The notes under the pieces: model-generated
Database searches by the model: none
Told to the model about the DNA's origin: nothing
What the model saw: the letters and a program-made list of their open reading frames with translations, nothing else
Part shown: positions 13,734 through 23,184 of the stretch, piece after piece
Layout: every line of letters begins with the position of its first letter
How positions within the stretch are numbered: position 1 is the first letter of the stretch
NCBI RefSeq assembly: GCF_900156865.1
Contig: NZ_LT732529.1
Location: 3,686,356-3,750,355 of the forward strand
DNA: 64,000 bases
Origin: Litchfieldia sinesaloumensis
GTDB lineage: Bacteria > Bacillota > Bacilli > Bacillales > Bacillaceae_L
Reading direction: 5' to 3'
Made by a program: the position numbers and the translations under genes

Positions 13734-15191
13734 ATGTCAAATAACGTACGTGTGCGCTATGCACCGAGTCCGACAGGACATTTACATATTGGAAATGCAA
13801 GAACTGCTTTATTTAATTATCTATATGCAAGAAATCAAAACGGGAAATTTATTATCCGTATTGAGGATACAGACAAAAAACGAAATATTGAAGGTGGCGA
13901 AGAAAGCCAACTGAAGTATTTAAAGTGGCTTGGAATTGATTGGGATGAAAGTACGGATGTAGGTGGGGAGTTTGGACCATACCGACAATCGGAACGCAAC
14001 GAAATCTATGAAAAACATTATACAGAGTTGCTTGAAAAGGAACTCGCATATAAATGCTATTGTACGGAAGAAGAGATTGAAAAAGAACGAGAAGAGCAAA
14101 TGGCGCGTGGTGAGACACCACATTACTCAGGTAGATGCCGTCATCTGACAAAGGATCAACAAGAATCCTTAGAAAAAGAGGGCAGACTACCAAGCATTCG
14201 TTTTAGAGTGCCAGAGGGGAAAGTTTTCACGTTCACTGATATGGTAAAAGGAGAAATTTCCTTTGAGTCAGAGGGAATGGGGGATTTCGTCATTGTAAAA
14301 AAAGACGGAACACCAACTTATAACTTCGCGGTAGCCATTGACGATCACTTGATGGAGATTTCTCATGTGCTACGCGGGGAAGACCATATTTCAAATACAC
14401 CGAAACAAATGATGGTTTATGAGGCTTTTAACTGGGATATTCCAACATTTGGCCATATGACATTGATAGTCAATGATAGTCGTAAAAAGCTAAGTAAGCG
14501 GGATGAGTCAATCATTCAATTTATTGAGCAATACGAAGAGCTTGGTTATCTACCAGAAGCTCTATTCAACTTCATTACGCTATTAGGTTGGTCACCAGGT
14601 GGAGAGGAAGAAATCCATACGAGAGATCAGTTCATTGAAATCTTTGATCCTTCACGTCTGTCGAAGTCTCCAGCTGTATTTGACACACAGAAGCTTACTT
14701 GGATGAACAACCAATATATGAAAAATATCGATATTGATCGCTTAGTGGAATTATCGTTACCACACTTAATCAAAGCAGGGAAGCTAAGTGAGCCTTTAAG
14801 CGATACTGACAAGAAGTGGGCTCGTGATTTAATTGTGCTTCATCAGGAAAAAATGAGCTATGGTGCAGAGATTGTTGAACTTACAGACCTGTTTTTCAAA
14901 GATGAGTTAGACCTTGAAGAAGATGCAAAAGAGGTCCTTGCTGGCGAGCAAGTTCCGCAAGTTTTACAAGCATTTTTACAAGAAGTAGAAGGCCTTGAAT
15001 CATTTGAAGCAGATGAAATTAAAGCGGCAATTAAGGCAGTTCAGAAGGGAACTGGGCAAAAGGGGAAAAATCTTTTCATGCCAATTCGTGCAGCTGCTAC
15101 TGGTCAGCTTCATGGGCCTGACCTGCCACAAGCGATTCACCTTTTAGGAAAAGAAAAAATTATTTCACGACTAAAAGGTTTAATTAGTTAA
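13734..15191 (+). CDS. gltX: Glutamyl-tRNA synthetase
   Basis: Class I aminoacyl-tRNA synthetase, 485 residues. The HIGH motif is in [15 protein letters not shown] (~residue 10) and the KMSKS-type motif is KKLSKRDES (~250). The C-terminal all-helical anticodon-binding half is present. In bacilli this enzyme usually also charges tRNA-Gln for amidotransferase correction; that is family knowledge. ATG 13734 follows ACGGAGGG. The next transcription unit, cysE-cysS, has its own T-box. Confidence 0.97.
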   Translation: MSNNVRVRYAPSPTGHLHIGNARTALFNYLYARNQNGKFIIRIEDTDKKRNIEGGEESQLKYLKWLGIDWDESTDVGGEFGPYRQSERNEIYEKHYTELLEKELAYKCYCTEEEIEKEREEQMARGETPHYSGRCRHLTKDQQESLEKEGRLPSIRFRVPEGKVFTFTDMVKGEISFESEGMGDFVIVKKDGTPTYNFAVAIDDHLMEISHVLRGEDHISNTPKQMMVYEAFNWDIPTFGHMTLIVNDSRKKLSKRDESIIQFIEQYEELGYLPEALFNFITLLGWSPGGEEEIHTRDQFIEIFDPSRLSKSPAVFDTQKLTWMNNQYMKNIDIDRLVELSLPHLIKAGKLSEPLSDTDKKWARDLIVLHQEKMSYGAEIVELTDLFFKDELDLEEDAKEVLAGEQVPQVLQAFLQEVEGLESFEADEIKAAIKAVQKGTGQKGKNLFMPIRAAATGQLHGPDLPQAIHLLGKEKIISRLKGLIS

Positions 15192-15244
15192 CATCTTGCT
15201 GAAAATGTAATATAGTATAGTTAATCAATTATATAATCTAAAAG

Positions 15245-15521
15245 TGTTGATAAGGAGAGTAAATAAGTGATTGACCTTAAAGTATTTGCTTATTAGGGTG
15301 AATACGAAAGAGAGAACCATCACCGGCTGAAAGTGGTTTATGGGAAATGCTTATTGAAATGCACCTTTGAGTCTTTTATTGAACCGGATTTTTTCTGAAG
15401 TAGATAAAAGCGGCGTCTCACCGTTACGAGATTAAGTTGAGGTAGTGTTTTACATTACCTAAACAGAGTGGAACCGCGCCATAAAGCGTCTCTGTGTGTA
15501 TACACAGGGGCGCTTTTTTTA
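15245..15521 (+). promoter_or_regulatory. T-box leader, tRNA-Cys responsive
   Basis: The T-box core AGAGTGGAACCGCG is at 15465-15478, followed by a terminator with a 15-bp stem (AAAGCGTCTCTGTGT / ACACAGGGGCGCTTT) and T run (15483-15521). Stem I begins near 15290 (AGAGAGAACC at about 15310), and the specifier loop has TGC, a Cys codon, at 15360-15362. The UGGA of the T-box pairs with a UCCA acceptor end, which fits tRNA-Cys. Uncharged tRNA-Cys would thus turn on cysE and cysS. Confidence 0.93.
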
Positions 15522-15541
15522 TATTTAGAAAATAAATTGAT

Positions 15542-15656
15542 TAGTCTAAGGCGCCATCGTCTTCCGGTCTAAGATTATTGTTTCTGAAGGTATAATCCTT
15601 TCTTTCAGGCTTGACCTATATTTATTACCTAAAGTTCCGCGCCTTGCGCTTTTCTA
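15542..15656 (+). repeat. Intergenic repeat element between the T-box and cysE
   Basis: About 115 bp starting AGTCTAAGGCGCCATCG and ending CCGCGCCTTGCGCTTTTC. AAGGCGC (15548) and GCGCCTT (15639) are complementary ends. The TTGCGCTTTTC end is like the common Bacillaceae repeat described at 2603. It lies inside the cysE 5' leader, so it would be transcribed after T-box readthrough. Confidence 0.5.
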
Positions 15657-15672
15657 TCGAGGAGGGTTGAAT

Positions 15673-16341
15673 GTGTTTAAACAATTGAAAGAGGATATCG
15701 AAGTTGTATTTGAACAGGACCCAGCTGCTAGAACTCATTTTGAAGTGATGTTGACTTATTCAGGGCTACATGCCATTTGGGCACACCGAGTATCACATTT
15801 TCTCTTTAAAAGAAGAATGTTTTTCTTAGCTAGAGTGGTTTCCCAAATTAGCCGATTCTTTACAGGAATAGAAATCCATCCTGGAGCTAAAATTGGCCGT
15901 CGCTTTTTTATTGACCATGGGATGGGTGTGGTAATTGGAGAAACGTGTGAGATTGGGAATAATGTGACCGTGTTCCAAGGTGTTACACTCGGCGGTACGG
16001 GAAAAGAAAAAGGAAAGCGGCACCCAACGATAAAGGATAATGCACTTATTGCAACTGGAGCAAAAGTATTAGGATCTATTACAATCGGGGAAAATTCAAA
16101 AATAGGAGCGGGGTCGGTTGTTCTGCAGGATGTTCCTCCGAATTCAACCGTTGTCGGAATACCTGGTAGAGTCGTCATTCAAGATGGTATTAAAGTCAGG
16201 AATAGTAAGGATATGGATCATCGAGATTTACCAGATCCAGTGTCAGATAAGATCAGAGAATTAGAAAACGAAATCAAGCGTTTAAAAGAAGAGATTCAAC
16301 ATAAGGAAGGAGCAGAGGACAATGCCCATTCACATTTATAA
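15673..16341 (+). CDS. cysE: Serine O-acetyltransferase
   Basis: Acetylates serine with acetyl-CoA, the first step of cysteine synthesis. An N-terminal helical domain ([19 protein letters not shown]) precedes the left-handed beta-helix with hexapeptide repeats and the [18 protein letters not shown] active-site segment. GTG 15673 behind GGAGGG gives 222 residues; the TTG six bases upstream is too close to the site. The C-terminal ~30 residues are a charged coil. It overlaps cysS by 20 nt. Confidence 0.96.
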   Translation: MFKQLKEDIEVVFEQDPAARTHFEVMLTYSGLHAIWAHRVSHFLFKRRMFFLARVVSQISRFFTGIEIHPGAKIGRRFFIDHGMGVVIGETCEIGNNVTVFQGVTLGGTGKEKGKRHPTIKDNALIATGAKVLGSITIGENSKIGAGSVVLQDVPPNSTVVGIPGRVVIQDGIKVRNSKDMDHRDLPDPVSDKIRELENEIKRLKEEIQHKEGAEDNAHSHL

Positions 16342-17719
16342 TACAGTAACGCGAAAAAAGGAAGAATTCAAACCACTCGAAGAAAACAAAGTAAAGATGT
16401 ATGTGTGCGGCCCAACTGTTTATAACTATATTCATATCGGAAATGCACGACCAGCTATAGTATTTGATACAGTACGTCGTTATTTTGAATTTAGGGGTTA
16501 TGATGTAAACTACGTATCTAACTTTACAGATGTTGATGATAAATTAATTAAAGCTGCCAATGAGCTAGGTGAGGATGTACCGACCATTGCAGACCGCTTT
16601 ATTGACGCATATTTTGAAGACGTGTCTGCATTAGGCTGCAAAAAGGCCGATGCCCACCCAAGGGTTACAGAAAACATGGATATTATCATTGATTTTATCC
16701 AGGCATTAATTGAAAAAGGATATGCCTATGAGTCTGAAGGCGATGTCTATTACCGTACTAGAGAGTTTAAGGAATATGGTAAGCTTTCTCACCAATCTAT
16801 TGATGAGCTTCGACTTGGTACGAGAATTGAAGTGGGAGATAAGAAACAGGATGCACTGGATTTTGTTTTATGGAAGAGTGCGAAGCCGGGTGAAATATAT
16901 TGGGAGAGCCCATGGGGCAATGGACGTCCAGGTTGGCATATTGAGTGCTCAGCAATGGCGAAAAAGTATTTGGGCGAAACAATTGATATTCATGCAGGTG
17001 GTCAAGACTTAGCATTCCCACACCACGAGAATGAGATTGCACAATCAGAAGCACTTAACGAAAAGACGTTTGCAAATTACTGGATGCATAATGGCTATAT
17101 TAATATCGATAATGAAAAAATGTCCAAATCACTTGGAAACTTTGTATTGGTTCATGACATTATTAAAGATGTTGACCCACAGGTACTACGATTCTTTATG
17201 TTATCTGTTCATTATCGACATCCGATTAACTATAATCTTGAGCTACTTGAAAGTACAAAAAATGCATTAGAACGATTACGAACTTCTTATGCAAATCTAA
17301 AGCACCGATTACAAAGCAGTACCAATCTAACAAATGATGACGAATTATGGTTAGAAAAAGTAACATCTGCACGAAGAGACTTTGTTGAAGCGATGGATGA
17401 TGATTTTAACACAGCGAATGCAATATCTGTATTGTTTGAACTATCCAAACAAGCGAACTATTATTTGCAGGAGAAAAACACATCAGAAAAAGTAATTGGT
17501 GCCTTTTTACAAGAGTTCGAAGTATTATTCGAAGCTCTCGGGCTTAAATTAGAAGATGAACAATTACTTGATGAGGAAATTGAAGAATTAATTGCGAAGC
17601 GAAATCAAGCTAGAAAAGACCGCGACTTTGCTTTATCTGATCAAATTAGAGATCAATTAAAGGCAATGAATATTGTTTTAGAAGATACTCCTCAAGGTAC
17701 AAGATGGAAAAGAGGATAA
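16322..17719 (+). CDS. cysS: Cysteinyl-tRNA synthetase
   Basis: Class I synthetase, 465 residues. Visible are the zinc ligands starting with CGPTV (~residue 29) and in [10 protein letters not shown], the HIGH motif in [11 protein letters not shown] and KMSKSLGNF. The start lies within the cysE reading frame, so translation is coupled. The shared T-box makes the amino-acid source and the charging enzyme respond to the same tRNA. Confidence 0.97.
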   Translation: MPIHIYNTVTRKKEEFKPLEENKVKMYVCGPTVYNYIHIGNARPAIVFDTVRRYFEFRGYDVNYVSNFTDVDDKLIKAANELGEDVPTIADRFIDAYFEDVSALGCKKADAHPRVTENMDIIIDFIQALIEKGYAYESEGDVYYRTREFKEYGKLSHQSIDELRLGTRIEVGDKKQDALDFVLWKSAKPGEIYWESPWGNGRPGWHIECSAMAKKYLGETIDIHAGGQDLAFPHHENEIAQSEALNEKTFANYWMHNGYINIDNEKMSKSLGNFVLVHDIIKDVDPQVLRFFMLSVHYRHPINYNLELLESTKNALERLRTSYANLKHRLQSSTNLTNDDELWLEKVTSARRDFVEAMDDDFNTANAISVLFELSKQANYYLQEKNTSEKVIGAFLQEFEVLFEALGLKLEDEQLLDEEIEELIAKRNQARKDRDFALSDQIRDQLKAMNIVLEDTPQGTRWKRG

Positions 17720-17722
17720 TGG

Positions 17723-18130
17723 ATGACGTTTTTAACTGACAATCACATTGATAGCAACCAATTAAATAGCCTTGCACTCGCTTATATGGGGGATGCCGTA
17801 TATGAAATGTATATACGGCATTACCTTCTTCAAAAGGGAAGTGTCCGACCGAATCAACTTCACAATAAGGCAAAGCATTATGTTTCAGCCAAAGCGCAGT
17901 CATCGGTGATTCATCAGATGCTAGATGAAGGTTTTTTTACCGAAGAAGAACAAGCTGTAATCAGGAGGGGGCGTAATGCTAAAAGCGGAACAGTTCCCAA
18001 AAATACAGATGTCCAGACATACCGTTACAGTACTGCATTTGAAGCCTTACTTGGCTTTCATTTTTTGCAAAAGAATACAGATCGTATCCATTCAATAATT
18101 GAAGAAGCAATTCAAATTATTGAATCTTAA
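17723..18130 (+). CDS. mrnC: Mini-ribonuclease III
   Basis: Matures 23S rRNA ends in Bacillus. The 135-residue protein is the RNase III catalytic domain alone, without a double-stranded-RNA-binding domain: [19 protein letters not shown] is the family signature with the catalytic acidic residue, and a second acidic motif lies in the helix [11 protein letters not shown]. It begins 3 nt after cysS. Confidence 0.94.
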   Translation: MTFLTDNHIDSNQLNSLALAYMGDAVYEMYIRHYLLQKGSVRPNQLHNKAKHYVSAKAQSSVIHQMLDEGFFTEEEQAVIRRGRNAKSGTVPKNTDVQTYRYSTAFEALLGFHFLQKNTDRIHSIIEEAIQIIES

Positions 18131-18147
18131 GAAAGGAGGAAGAGCAA

Positions 18148-18891
18148 ATGGCTAGTGATTATATTATCGGGAAGAACCCCGTTATTGAAGCTTTGAAGTC
18201 AGAACGTGATATCAATAAGATATGGATTGCAGAGGGATCTAACAAAGGGCAGATGAATCAGATTACATCTCTTGCAAAAGAGGGGAGTGTATTAGTTCAA
18301 TTTGTTCCTAAGAAGAAAATTGACCAAATGGTAGAGGGTAATCACCAAGGTGTTGTTGCCCAGGTTGCAGCATATGAATATGCAGAGGTTGATGATATTT
18401 TAGAAGCAGCCGAAAAACGAAATGAAGCTCCATTTATACTATTACTTGATGAATTAGAGGATCCTCATAATCTCGGTTCGATACTTCGAACGGCTGATGC
18501 AGTTGGGGCACATGGTGTTATTATTCCAAAACGAAGAGCGGTAGGTTTAACCGCAACTGTTGCAAAAGCATCAACAGGTGCCATTGAATATATACCAGTT
18601 GCACGAGTAACAAATCTGGCAAGAACGATTGATGAATTAAAGGACCGTGGTGTATGGATTGTAGGAACCGATGCGAAAGGAAAAGAGGATTACCGAAATA
18701 TTGATGGTAAGATGCCGATTGGCTTAGTAATTGGCAGCGAAGGCAAAGGTATGGGACGTCTTGTAAAAGAAAAGTGTGATTTTCTTCTACGTTTGCCAAT
18801 GGAAGGGAAAGTAACCTCTTTAAACGCATCTGTTGCAGCAAGTCTACTTATGTATGAGGTATATCGTAAGCGGAATCCATTAGGAGAATAA
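18148..18891 (+). CDS. rlmB: RlmB-type 23S rRNA 2'-O-methyltransferase
   Basis: A SPOUT methyltransferase, 247 residues. An N-terminal L30e-like RNA-binding domain (~1-75) precedes the catalytic domain with motif 1 DELEDPHNLGSILRTA, motif 2 GLVIGSEGKGM and the knot motif TSLNASVAASLLMYE. Family members methylate G2251-type positions of 23S rRNA; exact target is inferred. It has an AAAGGAGGAAG site and is 17 nt after mrnC. Confidence 0.93.
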   Translation: MASDYIIGKNPVIEALKSERDINKIWIAEGSNKGQMNQITSLAKEGSVLVQFVPKKKIDQMVEGNHQGVVAQVAAYEYAEVDDILEAAEKRNEAPFILLLDELEDPHNLGSILRTADAVGAHGVIIPKRRAVGLTATVAKASTGAIEYIPVARVTNLARTIDELKDRGVWIVGTDAKGKEDYRNIDGKMPIGLVIGSEGKGMGRLVKEKCDFLLRLPMEGKVTSLNASVAASLLMYEVYRKRNPLGE

Positions 18892-18896
18892 TACAA

Positions 18897-19403
18897 ATGG
18901 ATATCCTGCTGGTAGATGGCTACAACATAATTGGGGCTTGGCCAGAACTACGTCTTCTAAAAACAACGGACTTTTCAGCTGCGCGTGATTTATTAATTGA
19001 AAAAATGGCTGAATATCAGGCGTATACAGGATATAAGGTGATTGTGGTATTTGATGCACACCTCGTACCAGGAATTGAAAAGAAAACGAAAAGTCGAAAA
19101 ATCGAAGTTATTTTCACACGTGAAAATGAAACGGCGGATGAGCGAATCGAAAAGCTTGCTAAACAATTAAGTAATATCAAAACACAAATCCATGTAGCTA
19201 CTTCAGATTTTACCGAGCAATGGCAGATTTTCGGACAAGGAGCTTTACGTAAATCTGCAAGGGAATTATTGACCGAAATGGAAGTGGTGGAGTCAGGGAT
19301 TCAAAAAGACGTCAAGAAAACATATCAAGAAAAAAGTGTTTCAAAAATCCCACTTTCTAATGAAATTGCTGAAATATTTGAAAAATGGCGCCGAGGACAA
19401 TGA
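18897..19403 (+). CDS. rae1: Rae1 (YacP), ribosome-associated endoribonuclease
   Basis: A 168-residue NYN/PIN-fold nuclease. In B. subtilis it cleaves certain mRNAs in the ribosomal A site. The nucleotide-binding start ILLVDGYNIIGAWP, the VVFDAH segment and the acidic DERIEKL and ATSDFTEQ motifs are present. It follows rlmB by 5 nt and completes the mrnC-rlmB-rae1 RNA-metabolism set. Confidence 0.93.
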   Translation: MDILLVDGYNIIGAWPELRLLKTTDFSAARDLLIEKMAEYQAYTGYKVIVVFDAHLVPGIEKKTKSRKIEVIFTRENETADERIEKLAKQLSNIKTQIHVATSDFTEQWQIFGQGALRKSARELLTEMEVVESGIQKDVKKTYQEKSVSKIPLSNEIAEIFEKWRRGQ

Positions 19404-19410
19404 AGAGCGG

Positions 19411-19440
19411 TTGACGCTTGGAAAAGCACTCCTGTATAAT
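19411..19440 (+). promoter_or_regulatory. Sigma-A-type promoter before sigH
   Basis: TTGACG (19411) and TATAAT (19435) are separated by 18 bp, about 95 nt before the sigH start. No AbrB-specific site can be recognised by eye. Confidence 0.7.
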
Positions 19441-19534
19441 ATTGCTAGATAAAGAATTTTATGAACATTATTTATTCATTTATTACAGTAAGTTTTGTAG
19501 ATAACAACTTCTAAGGTAGGTCGGAGGGATCGGT

Positions 19535-20188
19535 GTGAGTTCAAGCTTCGATGATTATGGCAACAGGTTAGAATATGACCGACTAGAGGATGAGGAAGTC
19601 GTGGAAATGGTCCATGCCGGTGAAAGTGAGGCACTGGACTATTTAATCAACAAGTATAAAAATTTTGTGCGTGCAAAAGCCCGATCATATTTCCTAATTG
19701 GTGCAGATCGTGAAGATATTGTTCAAGAAGGTATGATTGGCTTGTACAAGGCGATTCGTGATTTTAAAGAGGACAAGCTTTCCTCTTTTAAAGCGTTTGC
19801 AGAGCTTTGTATCACACGTCAAATTATTACTGCGATTAAAACAGCCACAAGACAAAAACATATTCCTCTTAATTCTTATGTTTCTTTGGACAAGCCGATA
19901 TATGATGAGGAATCTGACCGTACATTAATGGATGTAATTTCAGGAGCAAAAATATTGGACCCTGAAGAATTAATCATCAACAGAGAAAAGTTTGATGATA
20001 TTGAGTTAAAGATGGCAGAACTTTTAAGTGATTTAGAACGCAAAGTGTTGTCCTTATATTTAGATGGAAGGTCCTATCAAGAAATATCAGAGGACTTAAA
20101 TCGTCATGTAAAGTCAATAGATAACGCGCTCCAACGTGTAAAACGTAAATTGGAACGCTATTTAGAAATTCAGGAAATCAAGTTATAA
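19535..20188 (+). CDS. sigH: RNA polymerase sigma-H
   Basis: Sigma factor for the transition state, competence and early sporulation. The 217-residue protein has region 2 (SEALDYLINKYKNFVRAKAR, then GADREDIVQEGMIGLYKAI) and region 4 with the helix-turn-helix DGRSYQEISEDLNRHVKSID. GTG start behind GGAGGG. Its intactness suggests a spore-forming lineage. Confidence 0.96.
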   Translation: MSSSFDDYGNRLEYDRLEDEEVVEMVHAGESEALDYLINKYKNFVRAKARSYFLIGADREDIVQEGMIGLYKAIRDFKEDKLSSFKAFAELCITRQIITAIKTATRQKHIPLNSYVSLDKPIYDEESDRTLMDVISGAKILDPEELIINREKFDDIELKMAELLSDLERKVLSLYLDGRSYQEISEDLNRHVKSIDNALQRVKRKLERYLEIQEIKL

Positions 20189-20225
20189 ACCGTTTCTAAC
20201 CATTATTTACAGTCGGGGGCTAGTA

Positions 20226-20254
20226 TTGACATACAATTCAAGCCTGTGTTACAT
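20226..20254 (+). promoter_or_regulatory. Promoter before rpmG-secE
   Basis: TTGACA (20226), 17-bp spacer, TTACAT (20249). It lies 72 nt before the rpmG start. Confidence 0.6.
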
Positions 20255-20325
20255 TTTTAAGGAAATTGAGACATTTTTTTAAAAATATAATGCGAGTAAG
20301 TGCATTTTACATGGATGGTGATAAA

Positions 20326-20472
20326 ATGCGTAAAAAAGTAATTTTAGCCTGTGTGGAATGTGGCAATAGAAATTATACCACCATGAAGAATAGCACTTCT
20401 GGTGAACGACTTGAAATGAAGAAGTTTTGTAAGACTTGCAATTCTCACACGAATCATCGTGAAACGAAATAG
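20326..20472 (+). CDS. rpmG: Ribosomal protein L33 (zinc-binding form)
   Basis: A 48-residue protein, [13 protein letters not shown] onward, with CVEC and CKTC zinc pairs, so the C+ paralogue of L33. ATG 20326 is chosen because it gives the standard start; upstream in-frame codons would add 20 non-conserved residues. It sits directly before secE, as in Bacillus. Confidence 0.93.
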   Translation: MRKKVILACVECGNRNYTTMKNSTSGERLEMKKFCKTCNSHTNHRETK

Positions 20473-20508
20473 ATTAGGACTGTCTTGATAAAGTTGGAGG
20501 TTACATGG

Positions 20509-20691
20509 ATGAAAAACATAACCAAGTTTTTTCGTGAAGTAGTTCGAGAAATGAAGAAGACTAGCTGGCCAAAGAGAAAAGAACTCACTCGTTATACTAT
20601 TGTTACAATAACAACTGTTGTCTTCGTATCCGTATTCTTTGCTGTCGTTGATTTAGGAATTTCTGAATTAATACGTTTAGTACTTGAATAA
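20509..20691 (+). CDS. secE: SecE preprotein translocase subunit
   Basis: A 60-residue single-span subunit of the SecYEG channel. The amphipathic helix KNITKFFREVVREMKKTSWP precedes one membrane segment (about residues 30-52). ATG 20509 follows TTGGAGG. The usual nusG partner follows after a 200-bp gap with its own signals. Confidence 0.94.
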   Translation: MKNITKFFREVVREMKKTSWPKRKELTRYTIVTITTVVFVSVFFAVVDLGISELIRLVLE

Positions 20692-20714
20692 ACAAGGTAT
20701 ACTCATGGTATAAT
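20684..20714 (+). promoter_or_regulatory. Extended -10 promoter before nusG
   Basis: TGGTATAAT (TATAAT at 20709) is an extended -10. TTGAAT at 20684 is a candidate -35 with a long 19-bp spacer that overlaps the end of secE. Confidence 0.55.
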
Positions 20715-20742
20715 GATGGATAGAGATAAAGGAAGTAACAAC

Positions 20743-20768
20743 AAGAGCCCGGTAACGGGTTTTTTTAA
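20743..20768 (+). terminator. Intrinsic terminator in the nusG leader
   Basis: AGCCCG-GTAA-CGGGTT followed by seven T. The stem is short (6 bp) but GC-rich. It lies between secE and nusG and only ~30 nt after the promoter, so it can limit both readthrough and the local transcript. Confidence 0.75.
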
Positions 20769-20860
20769 TTGTAAAAAAATAGATGTCAAGACCCTAATAA
20801 TACTATTGTTAAAGTGATAGATCCTAGCTAACTAACAAATGAGTAGTGTGGATTATGATC

Positions 20861-20891
20861 AGAGGGAGGGAAGGACAAGTTGTCCTAACTT
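20861..20891 (+). promoter_or_regulatory. nusG ribosome-binding site separated from the start by a hairpin
   Basis: AGAGGGAGGG (20861-20870) is 21 nt from the ATG, too far for a normal site. Between them AGGACA-AGT-TGTCCT (20872-20886) folds into a 6-bp hairpin. Removing it leaves a 6-nt distance, the optimum. AAGGA at 20871 is an alternative site that the hairpin would cover. Confidence 0.7.
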
Positions 20892-21425
20892 ATGGAAAAG
20901 AATTGGTATGTTGTTCATACGTATTCAGGGTATGAAAATAAGGTAAAAGCGAATCTAGAAAAACGTGTTGAGTCAATGGGTATGCAAGATAAAATCTTCC
21001 GTGTGGTTGTACCAGAGGAAGAAGAGACAGAACTTAAGAACGGAAAGAAGAAAATTGTTAAAAAGAAAGTGTTCCCAGGATACGTGCTAGTTGAAATAAT
21101 TATGACCGACGATTCATGGTATGTTGTACGTAATACACCTGGAGTAACAGGCTTTGTAGGTTCAGCGGGTCATGGTTCAAAACCAACACCACTATTACCA
21201 GAAGAGGTTACATTCCTACTTAAGAGAATGGGGATGGATGAAAGACCAATTGAGGTTGATTTTGAATTAAAAGAAACAGTACGTGTAAAAGAAGGACCAT
21301 TTACAAACTTTACCGGTGCAATTGAAGATATAGATGCAGATAAGCAAAAAGTAAAAGTACTAGTAAATATGTTTGGTCGAGAAACACCGGTAGAGTTAGA
21401 TTTTACGCAAATAGAAAAAATCTAG
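20892..21425 (+). CDS. nusG: Transcription factor NusG
   Basis: A 177-residue elongation factor that binds RNA polymerase and, in Bacillus, promotes sequence-specific pausing. The NGN domain (MEKNWYVVHTYSGYENKVKA, residues 1-~110) and the C-terminal KOW domain (VRVKEGPFTNFTGAIEDID) are visible. The length is standard. The leader has a terminator and an unusual initiation region. Confidence 0.97.
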   Translation: MEKNWYVVHTYSGYENKVKANLEKRVESMGMQDKIFRVVVPEEEETELKNGKKKIVKKKVFPGYVLVEIIMTDDSWYVVRNTPGVTGFVGSAGHGSKPTPLLPEEVTFLLKRMGMDERPIEVDFELKETVRVKEGPFTNFTGAIEDIDADKQKVKVLVNMFGRETPVELDFTQIEKI

Positions 21426-21485
21426 AACGAAAAAGCGAAGTGTATAACAACCTCGTTTGGTTAGACAAATTTTTTTTAGAAAAAC

Positions 21486-21514
21486 TTGATATTGTAAATT
21501 AAAAGTGGTAATAT
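21486..21514 (+). promoter_or_regulatory. Promoter of rplK
   Basis: TTGATA (21486), 17-bp spacer, TAATAT (21509) preceded by TGG, that is an extended -10. It lies about 130 nt before rplK. Confidence 0.7.
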
Positions 21515-21592
21515 TGCATAGGTCAGTATGTCTTAAATGATATGAGACTAGCTATGCTAAACGTTCTTTATTGATATATAAAGAATAGATGA

Positions 21593-21618
21593 GTGGGAGG
21601 GTTAACCCCTATTACCAC
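21593..21618 (+). promoter_or_regulatory. Stem-loop in the rplK leader, probable ribosomal-protein binding site
   Basis: GTGG pairs with CCAC, enclosing GGG-TTAA-CCC with an internal asymmetric loop. It lies just before the AAGGAGG of rplK, and I recall the same arrangement upstream of rplK in other bacilli. A mimic of the L1 binding site on 23S rRNA is the likely role, by analogy with L1 autoregulation in other bacteria; not proven here. Confidence 0.5.
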
Positions 21619-21645
21619 ATCACGGACTTTAAGGAGGTGTGTCTC

Positions 21646-22071
21646 GTGGCTAAAAAAGTAATTAAAGAGGTAAAATTACAAATTCCAGCGGGTAAAGCAA
21701 ACCCAGCACCACCAGTTGGGCCAGCACTAGGTCAAGCAGGTGTTAACATCATGGGATTCTGTAAGGAGTTTAATGCTCGTACAGCAGAACAAGCTGGTTT
21801 AATTATTCCTGTTGTAATCACAGTTTATGAAGATCGTTCATTTACATTTATTACAAAAACTCCTCCTGCTGCAGTTCTATTAAAGAAAGCGGCTGGAATT
21901 GAGTCTGGTTCTGGTGAACCAAACCGTAATAAAGTTGCAACAGTTAAGCGTGATAAAGTACGCGAGATTGCAGAAACAAAAATGCCTGATTTAAATGCAG
22001 CAAATGTTGAATCTGCAATGCGTATGGTTGAAGGTACTGCTCGTAGCATGGGAATTGTTATCGAAGACTAA
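21646..22071 (+). CDS. rplK: Ribosomal protein L11
   Basis: A 141-residue protein of the GTPase-associated centre. The N-terminal [20 protein letters not shown] motif and the C-terminal RNA-binding domain are present. GTG 21646 with AAGGAGGTG gives the standard start; the upstream frame extends into the leader hairpin and is not used. Confidence 0.97.
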   Translation: MAKKVIKEVKLQIPAGKANPAPPVGPALGQAGVNIMGFCKEFNARTAEQAGLIIPVVITVYEDRSFTFITKTPPAAVLLKKAAGIESGSGEPNRNKVATVKRDKVREIAETKMPDLNAANVESAMRMVEGTARSMGIVIED

Positions 22072-22095
22072 TTCCGATTTGTTACAATGTTCTCA

Positions 22096-22140
22096 AAGGG
22101 GTTGCGGATGGAACATATCATTTCTCTATTCGCAACCTTT
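22096..22140 (+). terminator. Stem-loop between rplK and rplA
   Basis: AAAGGGGTTGCG (22096) pairs with CGCAACCTTT (22131) apart from a bulged GG, followed by a weak T-rich tail. It may be a partial terminator or a processing site that adjusts the L11:L1 ratio. Confidence 0.45.
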
Positions 22141-22230
22141 GTTCTGTTTAGCTTCAGCTTAATTATATTTATGCTCTAGCTAGGCGTGGGAGGTTATTCC
22201 GTTAAAACCACAATCGAGGAGGAAATTATA

Positions 22231-22920
22231 ATGGCAAAAAGAGGTAAAAAGTACGTAGAAGCTGCTAAATTAGTAGACCGTACAAAAGCTTACTCAGTTG
22301 CAGAAGCAATTGAACTAGTAAAGAAAACAAACACAGCTAAATTTGATGCTACTGTGGAAGTTGCATTTCGTTTAGGAGTTGACCCTAAGAAAGCTGACCA
22401 ACAAATTCGTGGTGCAGTTGTTCTGCCAAACGGTACTGGTAAAACTCAACGTGTATTAGTTTTCGCTAAAGGTGAAAAAGCAAAAGAAGCAGAAGCAGCT
22501 GGAGCTGACTATGTTGGCGACAGTGAGTTCATCACTAAAATCAACCAAGGTTGGTTTGACTTTGATGTAATCGTAGCTACTCCTGACATGATGGGTGAAG
22601 TTGGTAAACTTGGTCGTGTATTAGGACCAAAAGGTTTAATGCCAAACCCTAAAACTGGAACTGTTACTTTTGATGTAACGAAAGCAATCAACGAAATCAA
22701 AGCTGGTAAAGTAGAATACCGCGTTGATAAATCTTCTAATATTCATGTTCCGATTGGTAAGATCTCATTTGATGATCAAAAATTAATTGAGAACTTCACA
22801 ACAATCTATGAAACAATGCTTAAGGTTAAACCATCTGCAGCAAAAGGTACTTACATGAAGAATGTTGCTGTATCATCTACGATGGGACCTGGCGTAAAAG
22901 TTGACGCTTCTACTTTCTAA
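22231..22920 (+). CDS. rplA: Ribosomal protein L1
   Basis: A 229-residue protein of the L1 stalk. The signature [16 protein letters not shown] and the N-terminal [11 protein letters not shown] segment are conserved. ATG 22231 follows GAGGAGG; an upstream in-frame start at 22186 would add 15 non-conserved residues. Confidence 0.97.
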   Translation: MAKRGKKYVEAAKLVDRTKAYSVAEAIELVKKTNTAKFDATVEVAFRLGVDPKKADQQIRGAVVLPNGTGKTQRVLVFAKGEKAKEAEAAGADYVGDSEFITKINQGWFDFDVIVATPDMMGEVGKLGRVLGPKGLMPNPKTGTVTFDVTKAINEIKAGKVEYRVDKSSNIHVPIGKISFDDQKLIENFTTIYETMLKVKPSAAKGTYMKNVAVSSTMGPGVKVDASTF

Positions 22921-22937
22921 TTAGAAAAAAGTGGATA

Positions 22938-22966
22938 TTGACTTTTATGATAGCATTTCATATAAT
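22938..22966 (+). promoter_or_regulatory. Promoter of rplJ-rplL
   Basis: TTGACT (22938), 17-bp spacer, TATAAT (22961), shortly before the L10 leader. Confidence 0.8.
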
Positions 22967-22997
22967 AAGTCATGTTGTTAACAAATGAATACATTTG

Positions 22998-23100
22998 TAC
23001 CGTAGACAGTAGGTGCTTTAAGCTTAATTCCCTACCGAGGTGTAGTATATAATTACTTGATAATTACTACCTCTATGTCTACACGGCATAGAGGTTTTCT
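22998..23100 (+). promoter_or_regulatory. L10 leader RNA
   Basis: The leader of the L10 operon. GTAGACA (23002-23008) can pair with TGTCTAC (23076-23082), in competition with a terminator stem CCTCTATG / CATAGAGG (23070-23094) followed by TTTTCT. This alternative-fold layout is that of the known L10 leader in Firmicutes, where the L10(L12)4 complex binds and shuts off its own operon. Confidence 0.88.
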
Positions 23101-23184
23101 AATCTAGATACGTGTTCGTCATGGACACACTCTAACACCGAGCGGTTTCAAGTGTTTGTAATAACTCACAGGAGGTGTAATAGA

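Noticed and set aside
19416-19425. TTGGAA near sigH as another copy of the 53-bp repeat
   Set aside because: Only the six-base core matches; the flanks do not align with the unit.
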